Source: an uncultured Lachnospiraceae bacterium
GTDB taxonomy: Bacteria > Bacillota > Clostridia > Lachnospirales > Lachnospiraceae
Direction of reading: 5' to 3'
Assembly (NCBI GenBank): GCA_910585215.1
Contig: CAJUDQ010000005.1
Span: 55,120 to 119,119 of the forward strand
DNA length: 64,000 nt
Below, one piece after another: positions 26,551 to 37,500 of the stretch (position 1 is the stretch's first letter; each line of letters starts with the position of its first letter). A model generated the notes under the pieces. That model ran no database searches. It was given only the letters and a program-made list of their open reading frames with translations, and was not told the DNA's origin. The translations under genes were made by a program, and so were the position numbers.

Positions 26551-28672
26551 GATTCACCCAGAATATTTCGATAAAATCACCCTCTTTGACCGGCTCGAAA
26601 AACCCGCAGGACACACCATTTACTTTTGTAATCAGCTCGTCTCCTGCAGCTGTTTTGGTATCAAAAGGATAATAGTCGAAAATATCTACAAAAACATATT
26701 CCGGCTTATTTTCAAGAATGACGGACACCTGATTTACTGTTACTGTGATTTTAACAGGAAGTTTTGATATTTTTTCTGTTGTTTCCTTATTTTCTTTAAA
26801 AAGAAACGGATTTTCCGGTGCAAGGTCCTCTTCAACATAGGTGTCTTCTTCGACGTCTTCTGTTTCCCAGTTATTTTCTGTTTCTTCTGGTTCTTCCATT
26901 TCTTCTATTTCTTCTTCTATTTTATCAAGAATATCGATTCGGAAATTTTCATAAACCGGTTCCTCCATTTTCGCTGTATGACCGTTTACCAGAATCGTTT
27001 TTAAAGCGGCATCTATATCCATAAATTCAAGCATCTGTGAAACCGTATAATATTGAGGAATGTCAATCACATCATTTTCCTGTATTTCATAAGAGCCTGT
27101 AACAGGAACATTGTTTACCAGTGCCAGTTTTGGACATTTGATTTCTTTTCCATTGACAAAAAATTTTAAAGTAGTTCTGTATTCCCGAAGGCCTTCTATT
27201 TTGCAATGAGCAGGTGCTCCGCAGGTAGATTCACGGATAGAAATCTTGTCATTGGCGGAAATTTTTGTATGAAAATCCGCTTCCTGTCCATTTATGGTAA
27301 TAACAGCCGGTTCACCAGCCTCGCCCCGAAGCATTTTTGTTGTATTGTTCAGAGTAAATACCAGCTCTTTTCCGCGTTTGGCAAACAAATCTTCATTTGG
27401 AAAGCCTGTCTGCATAGCGGCATCTACCACGGTAAGCTGTCCATTGTCATACAGCTTGATTCTCATATCGTTGATATTTACAAAAACAAAATTGTTTTTC
27501 TGATTATAATAATTGATACAAATTCCGATTGGCGTAACAAGCAGAGGGTCTTTTTCCACGCCGTCCATTAAAAAGTTTATGCCTCCCATAACCTCTTTTC
27601 CGCGCAGCGCTACTCTCTGTTCCGAAATGGAAAGAAAAGAAGCCAGATTATCTGTAAAGCCTGGCACTTTGCCGCCTCCGCCCACTACAAATACAGCGCT
27701 TACCGGTTTGCCGCCGTTCAGCTCTATAATTTTATCCGCAATTTCCTTTGTCATGGTTTCCACAGTATCCTTATACAGAGCCCTTGCACTCTCGGCTGTA
27801 ATAATCTGTGGAAGTCCCATAATATCATAATAGGTAATCTCTTTTTCCTCTAAAGATGCCTGCTTGATTTTTTCCGCCATACTAAATTCTACCAGACATT
27901 TATGAACAATTGTCTCTGTAATTTCATCTCCTGCATGTGGAATCATGCCATAAGCAACAATACTTCCGTCTTTTGTAATACAGATATCACTTGTTCCCGC
28001 CCCCACATCGACCAGACAGATATTTAACAACCGGTATTGTTCCGGTATCGCCACATTCATTGCCGCAATCGGCTCAAGGGTAAGACTTGCCACTTCAAGG
28101 TTCGCCGCATGTACAGAAGCGTACAGACCGTCTACCACATCATTTGGAAGGAACGTAGCCAGCACATCGGCGGCAATCTTTTTTGCCTTGTGTCCCTCCA
28201 GATTGTTAATAATATAATCATTCATATAATATTTTACTACTGTATAGCCTACACAGTAAAAAGATAAAATATCATTTTCTGAACGTATAATCTCATATGC
28301 CTTTTCAATTCCAAGAGAATCCAGTGAATAAATATCTTCACTGGTAACGGCAGTTTCTCCGTTATGTTCCATCTCCACATGTACTGTAACCGTTTTTAAA
28401 AGACGTCCTGCGGCTGCGATACAGACCTGAGTGAGTTTTACGTCCTCAAGCTGCTTTTCCAGCTCATGTTTTACAAAACCAATGGTCTCTCCCACCTTTT
28501 GAATATCATGAATCTGCCCGTCCAGCATGGCGCGGGTATCATGCTCTTTTACATAATGAGCCACAACATTAAATTTGTCACGTTCCATATATCCAACGGA
28601 CCCTACAACGCTTCTTGTACCTATGTCAAGGCCAAATATAAGATTGTCTGCATTTCTTTTTTTCTCATCCAT
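26543..28672 (-). CDS. FtsA-like actin-fold ATPase with beta-grasp-like C-terminal modules
   Basis: This 709-residue protein has an FtsA/PilM-type actin-fold ATPase domain (about 10-380): phosphate 1 FGLDIGTRSVVGSVG, phosphate 2 LVDVGAGTSDI and adenosine motif VFVVGGGGKVPGF. Beyond about residue 390 come several modules with the pattern vNG...GD.I.I (ITINGQEADF, FFVNGKEIKC, ILVNGHTAKM and a last one ending IEIFWVN), suggesting beta-grasp folds. An acidic stretch lies near 600. Such proteins occur in Clostridia, with a cell-division or envelope role inferred. ATG 28672 is preferred (AGAGG upstream); it overlaps coaE by 8 bp. Confidence 0.75.
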   Translation of the reverse strand: MDEKKRNADNLIFGLDIGTRSVVGSVGYMERDKFNVVAHYVKEHDTRAMLDGQIHDIQKVGETIGFVKHELEKQLEDVKLTQVCIAAAGRLLKTVTVHVEMEHNGETAVTSEDIYSLDSLGIEKAYEIIRSENDILSFYCVGYTVVKYYMNDYIINNLEGHKAKKIAADVLATFLPNDVVDGLYASVHAANLEVASLTLEPIAAMNVAIPEQYRLLNICLVDVGAGTSDICITKDGSIVAYGMIPHAGDEITETIVHKCLVEFSMAEKIKQASLEEKEITYYDIMGLPQIITAESARALYKDTVETMTKEIADKIIELNGGKPVSAVFVVGGGGKVPGFTDNLASFLSISEQRVALRGKEVMGGINFLMDGVEKDPLLVTPIGICINYYNQKNNFVFVNINDMRIKLYDNGQLTVVDAAMQTGFPNEDLFAKRGKELVFTLNNTTKMLRGEAGEPAVITINGQEADFHTKISANDKISIRESTCGAPAHCKIEGLREYRTTLKFFVNGKEIKCPKLALVNNVPVTGSYEIQENDVIDIPQYYTVSQMLEFMDIDAALKTILVNGHTAKMEEPVYENFRIDILDKIEEEIEEMEEPEETENNWETEDVEEDTYVEEDLAPENPFLFKENKETTEKISKLPVKITVTVNQVSVILENKPEYVFVDIFDYYPFDTKTAAGDELITKVNGVSCGFFEPVKEGDFIEIFWVNHE

Positions 28673-29264
28673 ATGTAAACCTCTCAAAAAGTTTTTTTAT
28701 TTGCTGATAGGTAGTTTCAAAATCATGGCTGTTGTCTATTTTTTTATCACAGTTTTTTAGAAATTCCTCTTCGCCAAGCTGATTTTCCATGATTTTTCTG
28801 ATTTTTTCTTCTGTATATCCCCGACTTTCTTTCAGACGCCGGATTCGTTCCTGTTCATCTGTATAAATATACCAGACTTCATCACAAAATTCAGGATAAT
28901 TTTCTTCAATCAAAAGTGCCGCTTCTAATATAATTATGGCATGACTTTTTAAATGAATGACCTGTTCTATTTCGTTTTTTATATAGTTTTTTACTGCCGG
29001 ATGTACAATCTGATTGAGCTTTTTCAGCTTTTCTCTGTCCTGAAATACTATTCCAGCCAGCCTTTTTCTGTCTATCTCAAGGTCTGTGTCAAGAATTTCA
29101 TTTCCAAAGGTGGAAACAATCTGCTGATATGCTGTTGTTCCCTTTTGCATTACAAGATGTCCCACCTTGTCCGCTTCTATGGTATAACAGTGAAAGTTCT
29201 GTTTTAAGATATGAAGTACAGTGGATTTTCCACAGCCTACACCGCCTGTAATTCCGATTACCAT
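28665..29264 (-). CDS. coaE: Dephospho-CoA kinase
   Basis: This 199-residue kinase phosphorylates dephospho-CoA in the last step of CoA synthesis. It shows the P-loop GITGGVGCGKSTV (4-16), DKVGHLV and RLKESRGYTEEKIRKIMENQ. Family length is normal. It starts 3 bp after polA, and the polA-coaE order is common in Firmicutes. Confidence 0.96.
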   Translation of the reverse strand: MVIGITGGVGCGKSTVLHILKQNFHCYTIEADKVGHLVMQKGTTAYQQIVSTFGNEILDTDLEIDRKRLAGIVFQDREKLKKLNQIVHPAVKNYIKNEIEQVIHLKSHAIIILEAALLIEENYPEFCDEVWYIYTDEQERIRRLKESRGYTEEKIRKIMENQLGEEEFLKNCDKKIDNSHDFETTYQQIKKLFERFTYG

Positions 29265-29267
29265 TCT

Positions 29268-32048
29268 TTAATGCGCCTCCAGCCAGTTTGTTCCGGTTTC
29301 CAGACCTACTTCAAGCTTTACGGAAAGTTTTGCCGCACATGTCATTTCCTTTAATACAATCTCTTTTACTTTTTCCACTTCTTCCTCTGCTGTCTCAATT
29401 AAAATTTCATCATGCACCTGCAAAATAAGCTTTGATTTCAGGTTTTCTTCTTTCAGTTTCTTATATACCTGAATCATGGCAATTTTCATAATATCGGCAG
29501 CAGTCCCCTGAACCGCCGAATTCATGGCGGCACGCTCTCCAAAAGAGCGCTGCATAAAATTAGAGGATTTCAGCTCCGGAATCGGCCTGCGCCTTCCAAA
29601 AAGCGTAGTGACATATCCATCTTTCTTGGCATGTTCTACTGTGGCATCAAGAAATTCCTTTACCTTTGGATAGGTGTCAAAATATTGTCTGATATATTCT
29701 CCTGCTTCTTTCTTTCCAATACTTAAATCCTGACTCAACCCAAAAGAACTGATGCCATAAACAATACCAAAATTTACCGCCTTTGCATTTCTTCTCATCA
29801 GGGGCGTCACTTCGTCTAATGGTGTCTGGAATACTTTAGAAGCGGTGATTTTATGAATATCCTGTTCACTGTTATATGCTTCAATCAGATTTTCATCATC
29901 TGACATATGTGCAAGGATTCGAAGCTCAATCTGGGAATAATCCGCATCGACAAAGGTACAGCCCTGCTTTGGAATAAATACTTCGCGAATTTTCTGACCA
30001 ATTTCCATACGAATTGGAATATTTTGAAGATTCGGGTCAGTACTGCTGATTCTTCCCGTGGCGGTAATGGTCTGATTAAACGTTCCATGGATTCTCCCGT
30101 CATAATTTACAAAGTTTCGAAGACCATCCGCATAGGTGGATTTTAATTTTGTAAGCTGACGATATTCAAGAATCTTATTTACAACAGGTGTATCGACAGC
30201 AAGCTTTTCCAGAACTTCCGCACTTGTGGAATAGCCTGTTTTTGTCTTTTTCCCTCCGGCCAGCTTCATTTTTTCAAAAAGAATTACACCCAGTTGTTTT
30301 GGAGAATTAATATTAAATTCTTCTCCTGTTTCTTCATAAATTTCTTTTTCAATTTTATCAATACTTACAGAAAGCTTTTCTCCATACTGCTTTAAGGCCT
30401 GCTCGTCAATCAATACTCCTTCTTTTTCCATACTGTCCAGAACAAAAATCAGAGGATATTCAATCTGTGTATATAATTTATGCATGCCGCACTGTTCCAG
30501 TTCTTTTTCAAGAACCGGACAGGCTTTGGAAGCTGTAAGAGCCATAGTTGCAAGAATCTTGTCAAATTTCTTTTTCTCATCAAAAAACATCTGTGCCAGA
30601 GAGCTTTTTCCAAGCAGTTCGCTTCTACTTTCTGTCTGTACTCCGAGACATTTATTTAAAACATAGTCATAATCGTAGCTGTCATTCAATGGGTTGAGTA
30701 AATAAGCGCAGACCATACAGTCATAGAGAATTGTGTCGGAATTTAGCTCTAATGGAATGTGTTTTAATATACTTTTTAAGTCAAAAAGACTTATTTTCTT
30801 TCCAACGGAAAAAAGGTCAGGCAGCAGATTTTTCAGGTCTGCTTCTGTGATATTGTCATTGTCTGAACAGTCCGTATTATCAACATTTGAAGTATTCTGA
30901 CTGCCCGCAGCATTTAAAAAGGCGGTCTGAAAAGTAAGCGGTAAACCGGTCTGACTGAAAGCGTCAGAAGCACTGCTCTCCACTATCCATACTTTATCTT
31001 CAAAAGAAAGACATACCACAGATACCATAAAATCGCTGGAAAAGCAGTCGCTATACCCAATCACAACATCCTTTGAAAGGTGACACATTTCATTTTTCAA
31101 GTGATTAAACTGACCTTTGTCCTTTATATATACAAGCTTTTCCATTGGGTCAAAATGAATGGCAGCCTCTGAAACTTCGCTGGAAAATCTGCCTGCAAAT
31201 GATTTAAAGCCAAATTTTTTAATAATTTGATAAGAGTTTTCATTATAAATATTTTCAAGTTTACATTCGGATAAGTTTAGAGAAATTGGAGAGTTTATAT
31301 TAATGGTTGCCAGTACCTTGCTTAAATATGCATTTTCCTTGTCATTTATCAATGCATTTCGAACGCGGTCGGGCTTTATGGAATCAATATGGTCGTAAAT
31401 ATTTTCAATTGTCTGATACTCTTTAATCAGTTTGGCGGCAGTTTTTTCACCAACACTTTTTACTCCGGGAATATTGTCTGCCGTATCGCCCATTAACCCC
31501 TTCATATCAATAAATTCAACAGGATTTACTCCATATTTTTCCACAACGTCGGCAGCGTAATAGTTTTCGATTTCTGTGCCTCCCTGCTTGGTTTTTGGGA
31601 TTCTGACAAGGATTTTATCCGTGGCAAGCTGAAGCAAATCCCTGTCGCCGGATACAATCACAACGGAATATCCCTCTGCTTCTGCCTGCTTGGCTGAGGT
31701 CCCTAAAATGTCATCCGCTTCATAACCTTCAAGAGTAACAATTTTTATATTCATAGCTGTAAGCAGCTCCTGAATCATTGGAACCTGTTCATGGAGCTCA
31801 TCAGGCATCGGCTTTCTGGTTCCTTTGTAGGCGGCATACATTTTATGCCGAAATGTAGGAGCTTTAATATCGAAAGCAACCATAAGGGAATCGGGCTTTT
31901 CTTCTTCCAATATTTTAAACATAATATTCAAAAAGCCATAAACTGCATTTGTATGAAGACCAGAGGCATTTGACAAATCGGGTACTCCAAAAAATGCTCT
32001 GGTCAGTATGCTGTGACCGTCAATTAAAACTATTTTTTTCTCAGACAT
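29268..32048 (-). CDS. polA: DNA polymerase I
   Basis: This 926-residue family A polymerase has an N-terminal 5'-nuclease domain (1-290, with VAFDIKAPTFRH, YEADDILGT, GDRDLLQL) and a C-terminal polymerase domain with motif A DADYSQIELR, the O-helix RRNAKAVNFGIVYG and motif C QVHDEILIE. The middle proofreading-like domain lacks the usual acidic DxE residues and carries an insertion (about 380-410), so 3'-5' exonuclease activity is probably absent. It fills gaps and removes RNA primers. Confidence 0.97.
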   Translation of the reverse strand: MSEKKIVLIDGHSILTRAFFGVPDLSNASGLHTNAVYGFLNIMFKILEEEKPDSLMVAFDIKAPTFRHKMYAAYKGTRKPMPDELHEQVPMIQELLTAMNIKIVTLEGYEADDILGTSAKQAEAEGYSVVIVSGDRDLLQLATDKILVRIPKTKQGGTEIENYYAADVVEKYGVNPVEFIDMKGLMGDTADNIPGVKSVGEKTAAKLIKEYQTIENIYDHIDSIKPDRVRNALINDKENAYLSKVLATININSPISLNLSECKLENIYNENSYQIIKKFGFKSFAGRFSSEVSEAAIHFDPMEKLVYIKDKGQFNHLKNEMCHLSKDVVIGYSDCFSSDFMVSVVCLSFEDKVWIVESSASDAFSQTGLPLTFQTAFLNAAGSQNTSNVDNTDCSDNDNITEADLKNLLPDLFSVGKKISLFDLKSILKHIPLELNSDTILYDCMVCAYLLNPLNDSYDYDYVLNKCLGVQTESRSELLGKSSLAQMFFDEKKKFDKILATMALTASKACPVLEKELEQCGMHKLYTQIEYPLIFVLDSMEKEGVLIDEQALKQYGEKLSVSIDKIEKEIYEETGEEFNINSPKQLGVILFEKMKLAGGKKTKTGYSTSAEVLEKLAVDTPVVNKILEYRQLTKLKSTYADGLRNFVNYDGRIHGTFNQTITATGRISSTDPNLQNIPIRMEIGQKIREVFIPKQGCTFVDADYSQIELRILAHMSDDENLIEAYNSEQDIHKITASKVFQTPLDEVTPLMRRNAKAVNFGIVYGISSFGLSQDLSIGKKEAGEYIRQYFDTYPKVKEFLDATVEHAKKDGYVTTLFGRRRPIPELKSSNFMQRSFGERAAMNSAVQGTAADIMKIAMIQVYKKLKEENLKSKLILQVHDEILIETAEEEVEKVKEIVLKEMTCAAKLSVKLEVGLETGTNWLEAH

Positions 32049-32189
32049 TATTTCTCAAACCTTTCTTAATTTCTTTTATTTAGAAAAATTTCTTCACATT
32101 TTCTGTAAATACTGCGACAACATATTTAATAAATTACAGACAGGATAATGGAAAATCTTGAAAAAACATTCTATGCTTCCAGAAGATTA

Positions 32190-32525
32190 TCATATCCATG
32201 AAAACAAAATTACAAGGAAATATATAACAGTCAGCAATGTAACAGATTCTGTAAAAGAAAAAAATAAAATTTGAAACAATCTTTTTTTATAATATTTCTC
32301 TTTTTTTATTACTTCATTCTGAATATGCTTATCCAGTTCTTTGGAAAGATTAAACATAGGTCTGTCTTCTTCGCCTAAAACATAGGCAAGAAGAAAATTA
32401 ATTTCCAGCTCTTCATGACAGTCCTTGCAATGCCTGTAATGCTCTATAAAATCATCAAGTTTTGCATATTCTATTTTTTTGTCTATAAAAGCTTGGATAT
32501 GCTTATCAAATTCCTGACAATCCAT
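32190..32525 (-). CDS. Small zinc-finger membrane protein, anti-sigma-like
   Basis: This 111-residue protein starts MDCQEFDKHIQAFIDKK and has a HxxxCxxC pattern (EHYRHCKDCHEE, about residues 29-40), as in zf-HC2 anti-sigma factors. A C-terminal membrane segment follows (about 88-109). No sigma factor gene is adjacent, so the partner is unknown. The ATG at 32525 has GGGTGA upstream. It sits between tRNA-Leu and polA. Confidence 0.7.
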   Translation of the reverse strand: MDCQEFDKHIQAFIDKKIEYAKLDDFIEHYRHCKDCHEELEINFLLAYVLGEEDRPMFNLSKELDKHIQNEVIKKEKYYKKRLFQILFFSFTESVTLLTVIYFLVILFSWI

Positions 32526-32586
32526 ATGTTCACCCGGATTCCTTTTCGATTTTCTGCAATTTTCTATCAAACGTTCCTATGAAATG

Positions 32587-32611
32587 AAAAAACCCAGTAT
32601 ATACTGGGTTT
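32587..32611 (-). terminator. Terminator of tRNA-Leu
   Basis: A perfect self-complementary stem, AAACCCAGTAT/ATACTGGGTTT (32590-32611), runs on the minus strand into TTTT. It lies 10 bp beyond the tRNA 3' end. Confidence 0.85.
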
Positions 32612-32621
32612 GTGTTTAAAA

Positions 32622-32704
32622 TGCCGGTGGCGGGACTTGAACCCGCACTATGTTGCCATAAACAGATTTTGAGTCTGCCGCGTCTGCCATTCCGCCACAC
32701 CGGC
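32622..32704 (-). tRNA. tRNA-Leu (anticodon CAA)
   Basis: This 83-nt class II tRNA has acceptor stem GCCGGTG/CACCGGC, T loop GGTTCAAGTCC, and anticodon stem GCAGA/TCTGT around loop CTCAAAA, giving anticodon CAA for UUG codons. The long variable arm fits leucine. The 3' CCA is not encoded. Confidence 0.95.
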
Positions 32705-32723
32705 CCATATCAAAGACTTAAAC

Positions 32724-32752
32724 AGTATATCATAAAATACCAATGTTGGCAA
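32724..32752 (-). promoter_or_regulatory. Promoter of tRNA-Leu
   Basis: On the minus strand the -35 TTGCCA (32747-32752) and -10 TATACT (32724-32729) are spaced by 17 bp, about 20 bp before the tRNA 5' end. Confidence 0.75.
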
Positions 32753-32811
32753 GCTGTTTTTATGATTTTTTATAAATTTCTTTTTGATATTTCACTCAGA
32801 CGCAGAATATT

Positions 32812-33849
32812 CTATATCCAGTCCAGATAGCCATACCATTCTGCTTTTGGATAAAGTTTTCCTGTTTTTATAAAATACAGAATAATTTCTGCCGCTTCAT
32901 AAAGATTATCGCACGAAAGCGCTTTCGGAACCGGCATGCCTTCCTCAATATATGCTGGAGATTCCCTGTAATTATCCGGATAGGACAGATTATGATAATA
33001 GAAAAAAACGGATTGCGGCTCAAATTCATCTTCAGAATCAAATTCATCCTCTTCGTATTCCTCTTCTGTAATTAGTTCTTCTATAATAATTGATGTCCAC
33101 CCTTCTTTGCAGCAGGCTGTAAGCGTATATTCAAATTTATCTTTTATTTTTTTAGCGGCAAACAGTTTTACAAGTTTTCCCTGCTGAACCGACAAAGAAA
33201 GCCAGTCTAAAAACCAGTCCAGCACCTCTTTTTCTTTATCAGCAGTATAAATAGTGCGACATATCGGACTGTCATGCAAATACGCTTCTCCCTCTTCTTC
33301 TGAAGATTGTATATATGTATAATTCAGATATTCCGCAAAAATATCCTCTGTATCTTTCCAGCTCTCGTCTGTTTCCAGCTTTGCGCCTATAACAGTCATC
33401 GGTATTAGAAGTTTTTTTGCATCGTCTTCTATGTGGCAGTTCAAATCTGAAAGTACTTCTGCGTTTGCAAGCGTATCTATATGTTCCAGTGTTAAATTTT
33501 TTAAATTTGTAAGTTTTTTAAGGGGTATACAATCCGAAAAATTAGTTCCTGTCAATACCAGTTTTTCCAGCCGGACACATTTTTCGAGAAAGGAAAAATC
33601 AGGCAGTTCAATATTTCGTATAAACAGCCTTTTTAGATTTTTCATTTCTCCAATTATCTCCCACGCACCCTCGCATATTTCAATAATAACTGGAACATTT
33701 TCATAATAAAAATCATAAGAAGCGATATACCCGTCGCAGTCTAATTGTTTGATTTTTGTCATATCATAAAGATTATCCGGATAGCGATGCAAAGATTTAT
33801 AAATATAGGTTAATAAATGCGGGTCTATTTTTATCTTTTTTTCATTCAT
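32812..33849 (-). CDS. Leucine-rich-repeat-like acidic hypothetical protein
   Basis: This 345-residue soluble protein has four or so leucine-rich-repeat turns (MKNLKRLFIRNIELPDFSFL, RLEKLVLTGTNF, LTNLKNLTLEHIDTL, about residues 68-130). A C-terminal half carries a Glu/Asp-rich loop (EEEYEEDEFDSEDEFEP, about 262-280) and an aromatic end (YPKAEWYGYLDWI). No signal peptide. I do not recognise the family; the style recalls immunity or SMI1-like accessory proteins, which is only a guess. Confidence 0.6.
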   Translation of the reverse strand: MNEKKIKIDPHLLTYIYKSLHRYPDNLYDMTKIKQLDCDGYIASYDFYYENVPVIIEICEGAWEIIGEMKNLKRLFIRNIELPDFSFLEKCVRLEKLVLTGTNFSDCIPLKKLTNLKNLTLEHIDTLANAEVLSDLNCHIEDDAKKLLIPMTVIGAKLETDESWKDTEDIFAEYLNYTYIQSSEEEGEAYLHDSPICRTIYTADKEKEVLDWFLDWLSLSVQQGKLVKLFAAKKIKDKFEYTLTACCKEGWTSIIIEELITEEEYEEDEFDSEDEFEPQSVFFYYHNLSYPDNYRESPAYIEEGMPVPKALSCDNLYEAAEIILYFIKTGKLYPKAEWYGYLDWI

Positions 33850-33894
33850 TTTTTTATTCCCTTATTGTATATTCTGTTGGTTTTACTGTTATGA

Positions 33895-34452
33895 TTATTT
33901 TTCCAAAGAAGCTTCTTTTCTGTAATAAAGAGTAAATAATATTTTTCCAAAATAATTTCTTATCAATAATAAATATTCTTTTTTAGATACTTTATTTCCA
34001 TAACCAAAAGCTGAATAAATAACATTTTTTTCAGAAATCTGATAATTTAAATCATAAAACCCGTGTTTTTCATAAAAATTTTTCCGGTTTACTCTTTCTT
34101 CATAGTTATCTGCATTTTTATCCACAGGCTCGATACACAAAATAATCCGTTTTTCTTGATACTTATCTGTGATTTTTTTCAAAATTTTACTGCCATAACC
34201 TCCGCCCCGTTCTTTTTCACTGACAGCGAGATAAAAAACATATATAATATCCTGATATTTGATAAGATAAACAAATCCCACCCATGTTTCCTTCTCATAT
34301 ACGCTGTAAAATCTTGCGTTTTTTCCTTTTGATTTCGCCATAAGAAACCAGAAAGGGACTCTTTCCTCTGCTGGAAATGCTGTGTGATATAATTTTTTTA
34401 TATTTTTATAATTTTTGCATGTTTTGGTTACATTTTTAAATCGTATAGACAT
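33895..34452 (-). CDS. GNAT family N-acetyltransferase
   Basis: This 185-residue acetyltransferase has the acetyl-CoA motif A (VFYLAVSEKERGGGYGSKILKKI) and motif B (FYEKHGFYDL). The acyl acceptor is unknown. I chose the ATG at 34452 because AAAGGAT lies just upstream; the open frame extends 14 codons further. It lies 21 bp beyond the stop-to-start gap of the surface protein gene, on the same strand. Confidence 0.83.
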   Translation of the reverse strand: MSIRFKNVTKTCKNYKNIKKLYHTAFPAEERVPFWFLMAKSKGKNARFYSVYEKETWVGFVYLIKYQDIIYVFYLAVSEKERGGGYGSKILKKITDKYQEKRIILCIEPVDKNADNYEERVNRKNFYEKHGFYDLNYQISEKNVIYSAFGYGNKVSKKEYLLLIRNYFGKILFTLYYRKEASLEK

Positions 34453-34514
34453 AGCTATCCTTTCTTTTAACGAGCAAAATAAATAAGATTTCATTCAAAA
34501 TAAACTATTTTTGA

Positions 34515-37500
34515 TTATTTGTCCTGTTTTTTCTTTTTGCCATAAACAGCAGCTCCAGCAGAAAATCCGCCGGCCATGAACAATAATGCAATCCATAGCG
34601 TAAGATTGCTGCCACTGCTAGTTTGCGGGCTATTTATTAATTCATCTGGTTTAAAATCCGGGTCCGTTAAACCGCAGACCGTACACTTGCCGTCTTTATA
34701 ACTATGGCTCAGTTTAGGAATAACCATACTTTTCTCAATTATTTCACCACAAATTGTACAAAATTTATCGCCTGTATAGCCTTCATTTATACAAGTTTCT
34801 TTTCGGCTGTTTCGAATCTCGATATTGTGTGGAATTGGAGGAATTATGATATCTTTTGTATCTGTATAAATTTTATTTTCAAACTCTACTGTTATTGTAT
34901 AAGAGGCTATGCCATTTTTTGTACAAGTTGCATTTGTCGTAATTACAGAAGTAATTTTACCGTCAACAGTTATGGTATGTGTGCCATCATTCTTACAGGT
35001 AAAAGTAACCTTACATGTTTCACCATCAGCAGACCAATTAAATACAGGCTCTCCATAACTATGGCCAGCAGCAGGAAGAATGATATCTGTGTCTGTGAGT
35101 TCTTTTGCAGCGTCTTCATCTGCAAAATATCTGCCACAATCTTCACAGTGCCAGTATTCTTTGCTTCCATTTTTTTCGCATGCAGTTTCTTCTGCTTTAT
35201 GATAGACAAGATTATGATGATTAGGGTCAACTGCTGTTTTCACATTATCAAGAATATTGCCGCCGTTTTCACTGTCATAATTTTTACCACATTCAAAACA
35301 GCTCCAATATTCAATATTACCCTCTTTGGTACAAGTGGCTTCGTTTGCTTTATGATATATCATGGTATGGTTATGATTTGAGCCGACTGCCGTCCTTGTA
35401 TCTGTTTCGTCGCAAAAATCACATACCGCCGTTTCTGTTCCGTCTGCGAAATAACTGGCATCATTATTATAATTATATTTTGTAAAAGAGTGATGTTGCA
35501 CTTCATCTGTGGCAGTACAGTTTTCACGTTTGCAGACATGCCAATGACCGGTTTTATCATATGCGTTAAAAGCCCCTGTAAAATCATGGCCCAGTGCCAA
35601 AATAGTGATATCTGTGTCTGTGAGTTCTTTTGCAGCGTCTTCATCTGCAAAATATCTGCCGCAATCTTTACAGTTCCAATATTCTTTGTTTCCATTTTTT
35701 TCGCATGCAGCCTCTTCAGCTTTATGATAAACAAGGTTATGATGATTAGGGTCAACTGCTGTTTTCACATTATCAAGAATACTGCCGTCATTTTCACTGT
35801 CATAATTTTTACCACATTCAGAACAGCTCCAATATTCAATATTGCCCTCTCTTGTACATGTGGCTTCGTTTGCTTCATGATATGTCATGGTATGGTTATG
35901 CTTTGAACCGGCTGCTGCCCTTGTATTTGTTTCGTCACAGAAATCACATACTGCCGTTTCTGTCCCGTCTTTCATACATGTTGCATCCTTGTTTGATTTA
36001 TAGTCTGTAAAAGTATGGCCATTATTGACTGTTATTGTACAGACGCTTTCATTTCCTGCATTATCAGATGCCTTTATCGTATGTTTCAGCCCGTCTGCAA
36101 TTAATGTATAGTTTGCTGCGTGCACATTGTCTACGGTTTTATCATCTATTGTGATATTGCCAATATTATCGTCAGATACCATAAAAGTTACTTCATGGCA
36201 ATAGGTCTTCCCATTTTCTATGCCAATGATTGCTGGAGGTATTTTATCTATCACCATGCCGTTTGAACTGATATAGGTAATACCGCCGGCCTTGTTTGTA
36301 ATTTTGGCGTAAATAATCGATTTTCCTTCATCTTCAATACAAAAAGCCTTGTATGCTGTCCACTCTTCCACGTTTTCAATATCTGCTTCGGAAATGGCTG
36401 TATCTGAAATACAATACTCTATCTTCTCAATACCTGTTTCATTATCCTCTGCTGTAATTTCCACATCGTATTTGTCGTTGTAGAATATGCCGAATGTAAT
36501 TGTATTGACAAAGGATTTAAAACTATTTTCGCTTACCTTGATTTCCCCTGTCGGTGCTGTACTGTCAATCAGCTTTGAATTTTCTTTTGTTCTTGTATCT
36601 GTCTGCTGGCATCCGGCAGCGTCACAAACTGCTGTTTCTGTTCCGTCAGCAAAATAGCTGGCGTCGTTATTATATTCATATTTTATAAAAGAATGGCTTT
36701 GCACTTCATCTGTGGCAATACAGTTTTCACGTTTGCAGACATGCCAGTGGCCGGTTTCATCATATGCATTAAAATTCCCTATAAAATCATGACCCCACGC
36801 TGAAATAACGGTTGACTTTATTGAAATAAGTGTTATTCCTTGGTCATCACTATACACCCTTTTACATTCATTACAAATCCAGTATTCCTTATTGCCGTCT
36901 TGCGTACATGTAGCTGGTTGAGAGGGAACATTTGTCAATACATGATTATGGGATTTTATATTAATGCTGCTTGCGCTGCCAACAATGCGGCCATTATCAT
37001 CTATCTTCAAATCTGCTGTTTCATGCGCAATCGTAACCGCACATCCATAATATTCTTCTCCTTCATTTCCATATGCTCTGCTTTTTGCCACTCTTACCTT
37101 ATAGCCGACAGGCAGATAAATTTCTGACACAACAAGCATTTTTTCAGCATCTTCATCAGCTACATCTTCTATATTGCATCCATATCCACAATTGCCAACC
37201 TGTACTGCAATGCCAAATTCTCTACAGTCAGCAGTAAATTGACCGTCCCCTTCAATAGAAAAAGCATTTTCAAATACCATTTTACTATCAATATTCATTC
37301 CATTAAGCGCAATTCCTTTGTTTCCCGAAACGGTCAGCTTACCTGTACTGCCTACTTTTACCATTCCAGCATTTATGCCGGCATCAGCCTCATTAACAGT
37401 CTGCACTGTCAATGTTCCATTTACTGTCACAATACTATTTACGTTGCCAGATGCCCCTATGCCGATGCCGTTTTTAGCAGTAAGCTCTACGCCGTTTTCC

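Noticed and set aside
34704..35906. Plus-strand Cys/Phe-rich open frames opposite the surface protein repeats
   Set aside because: Antisense shadows created by the duplicated repeat units.
35060..36010. Possible CRISPR or satellite array
   Set aside because: Repeats are 525 bp, in frame and coding; no short direct repeats with spacers.
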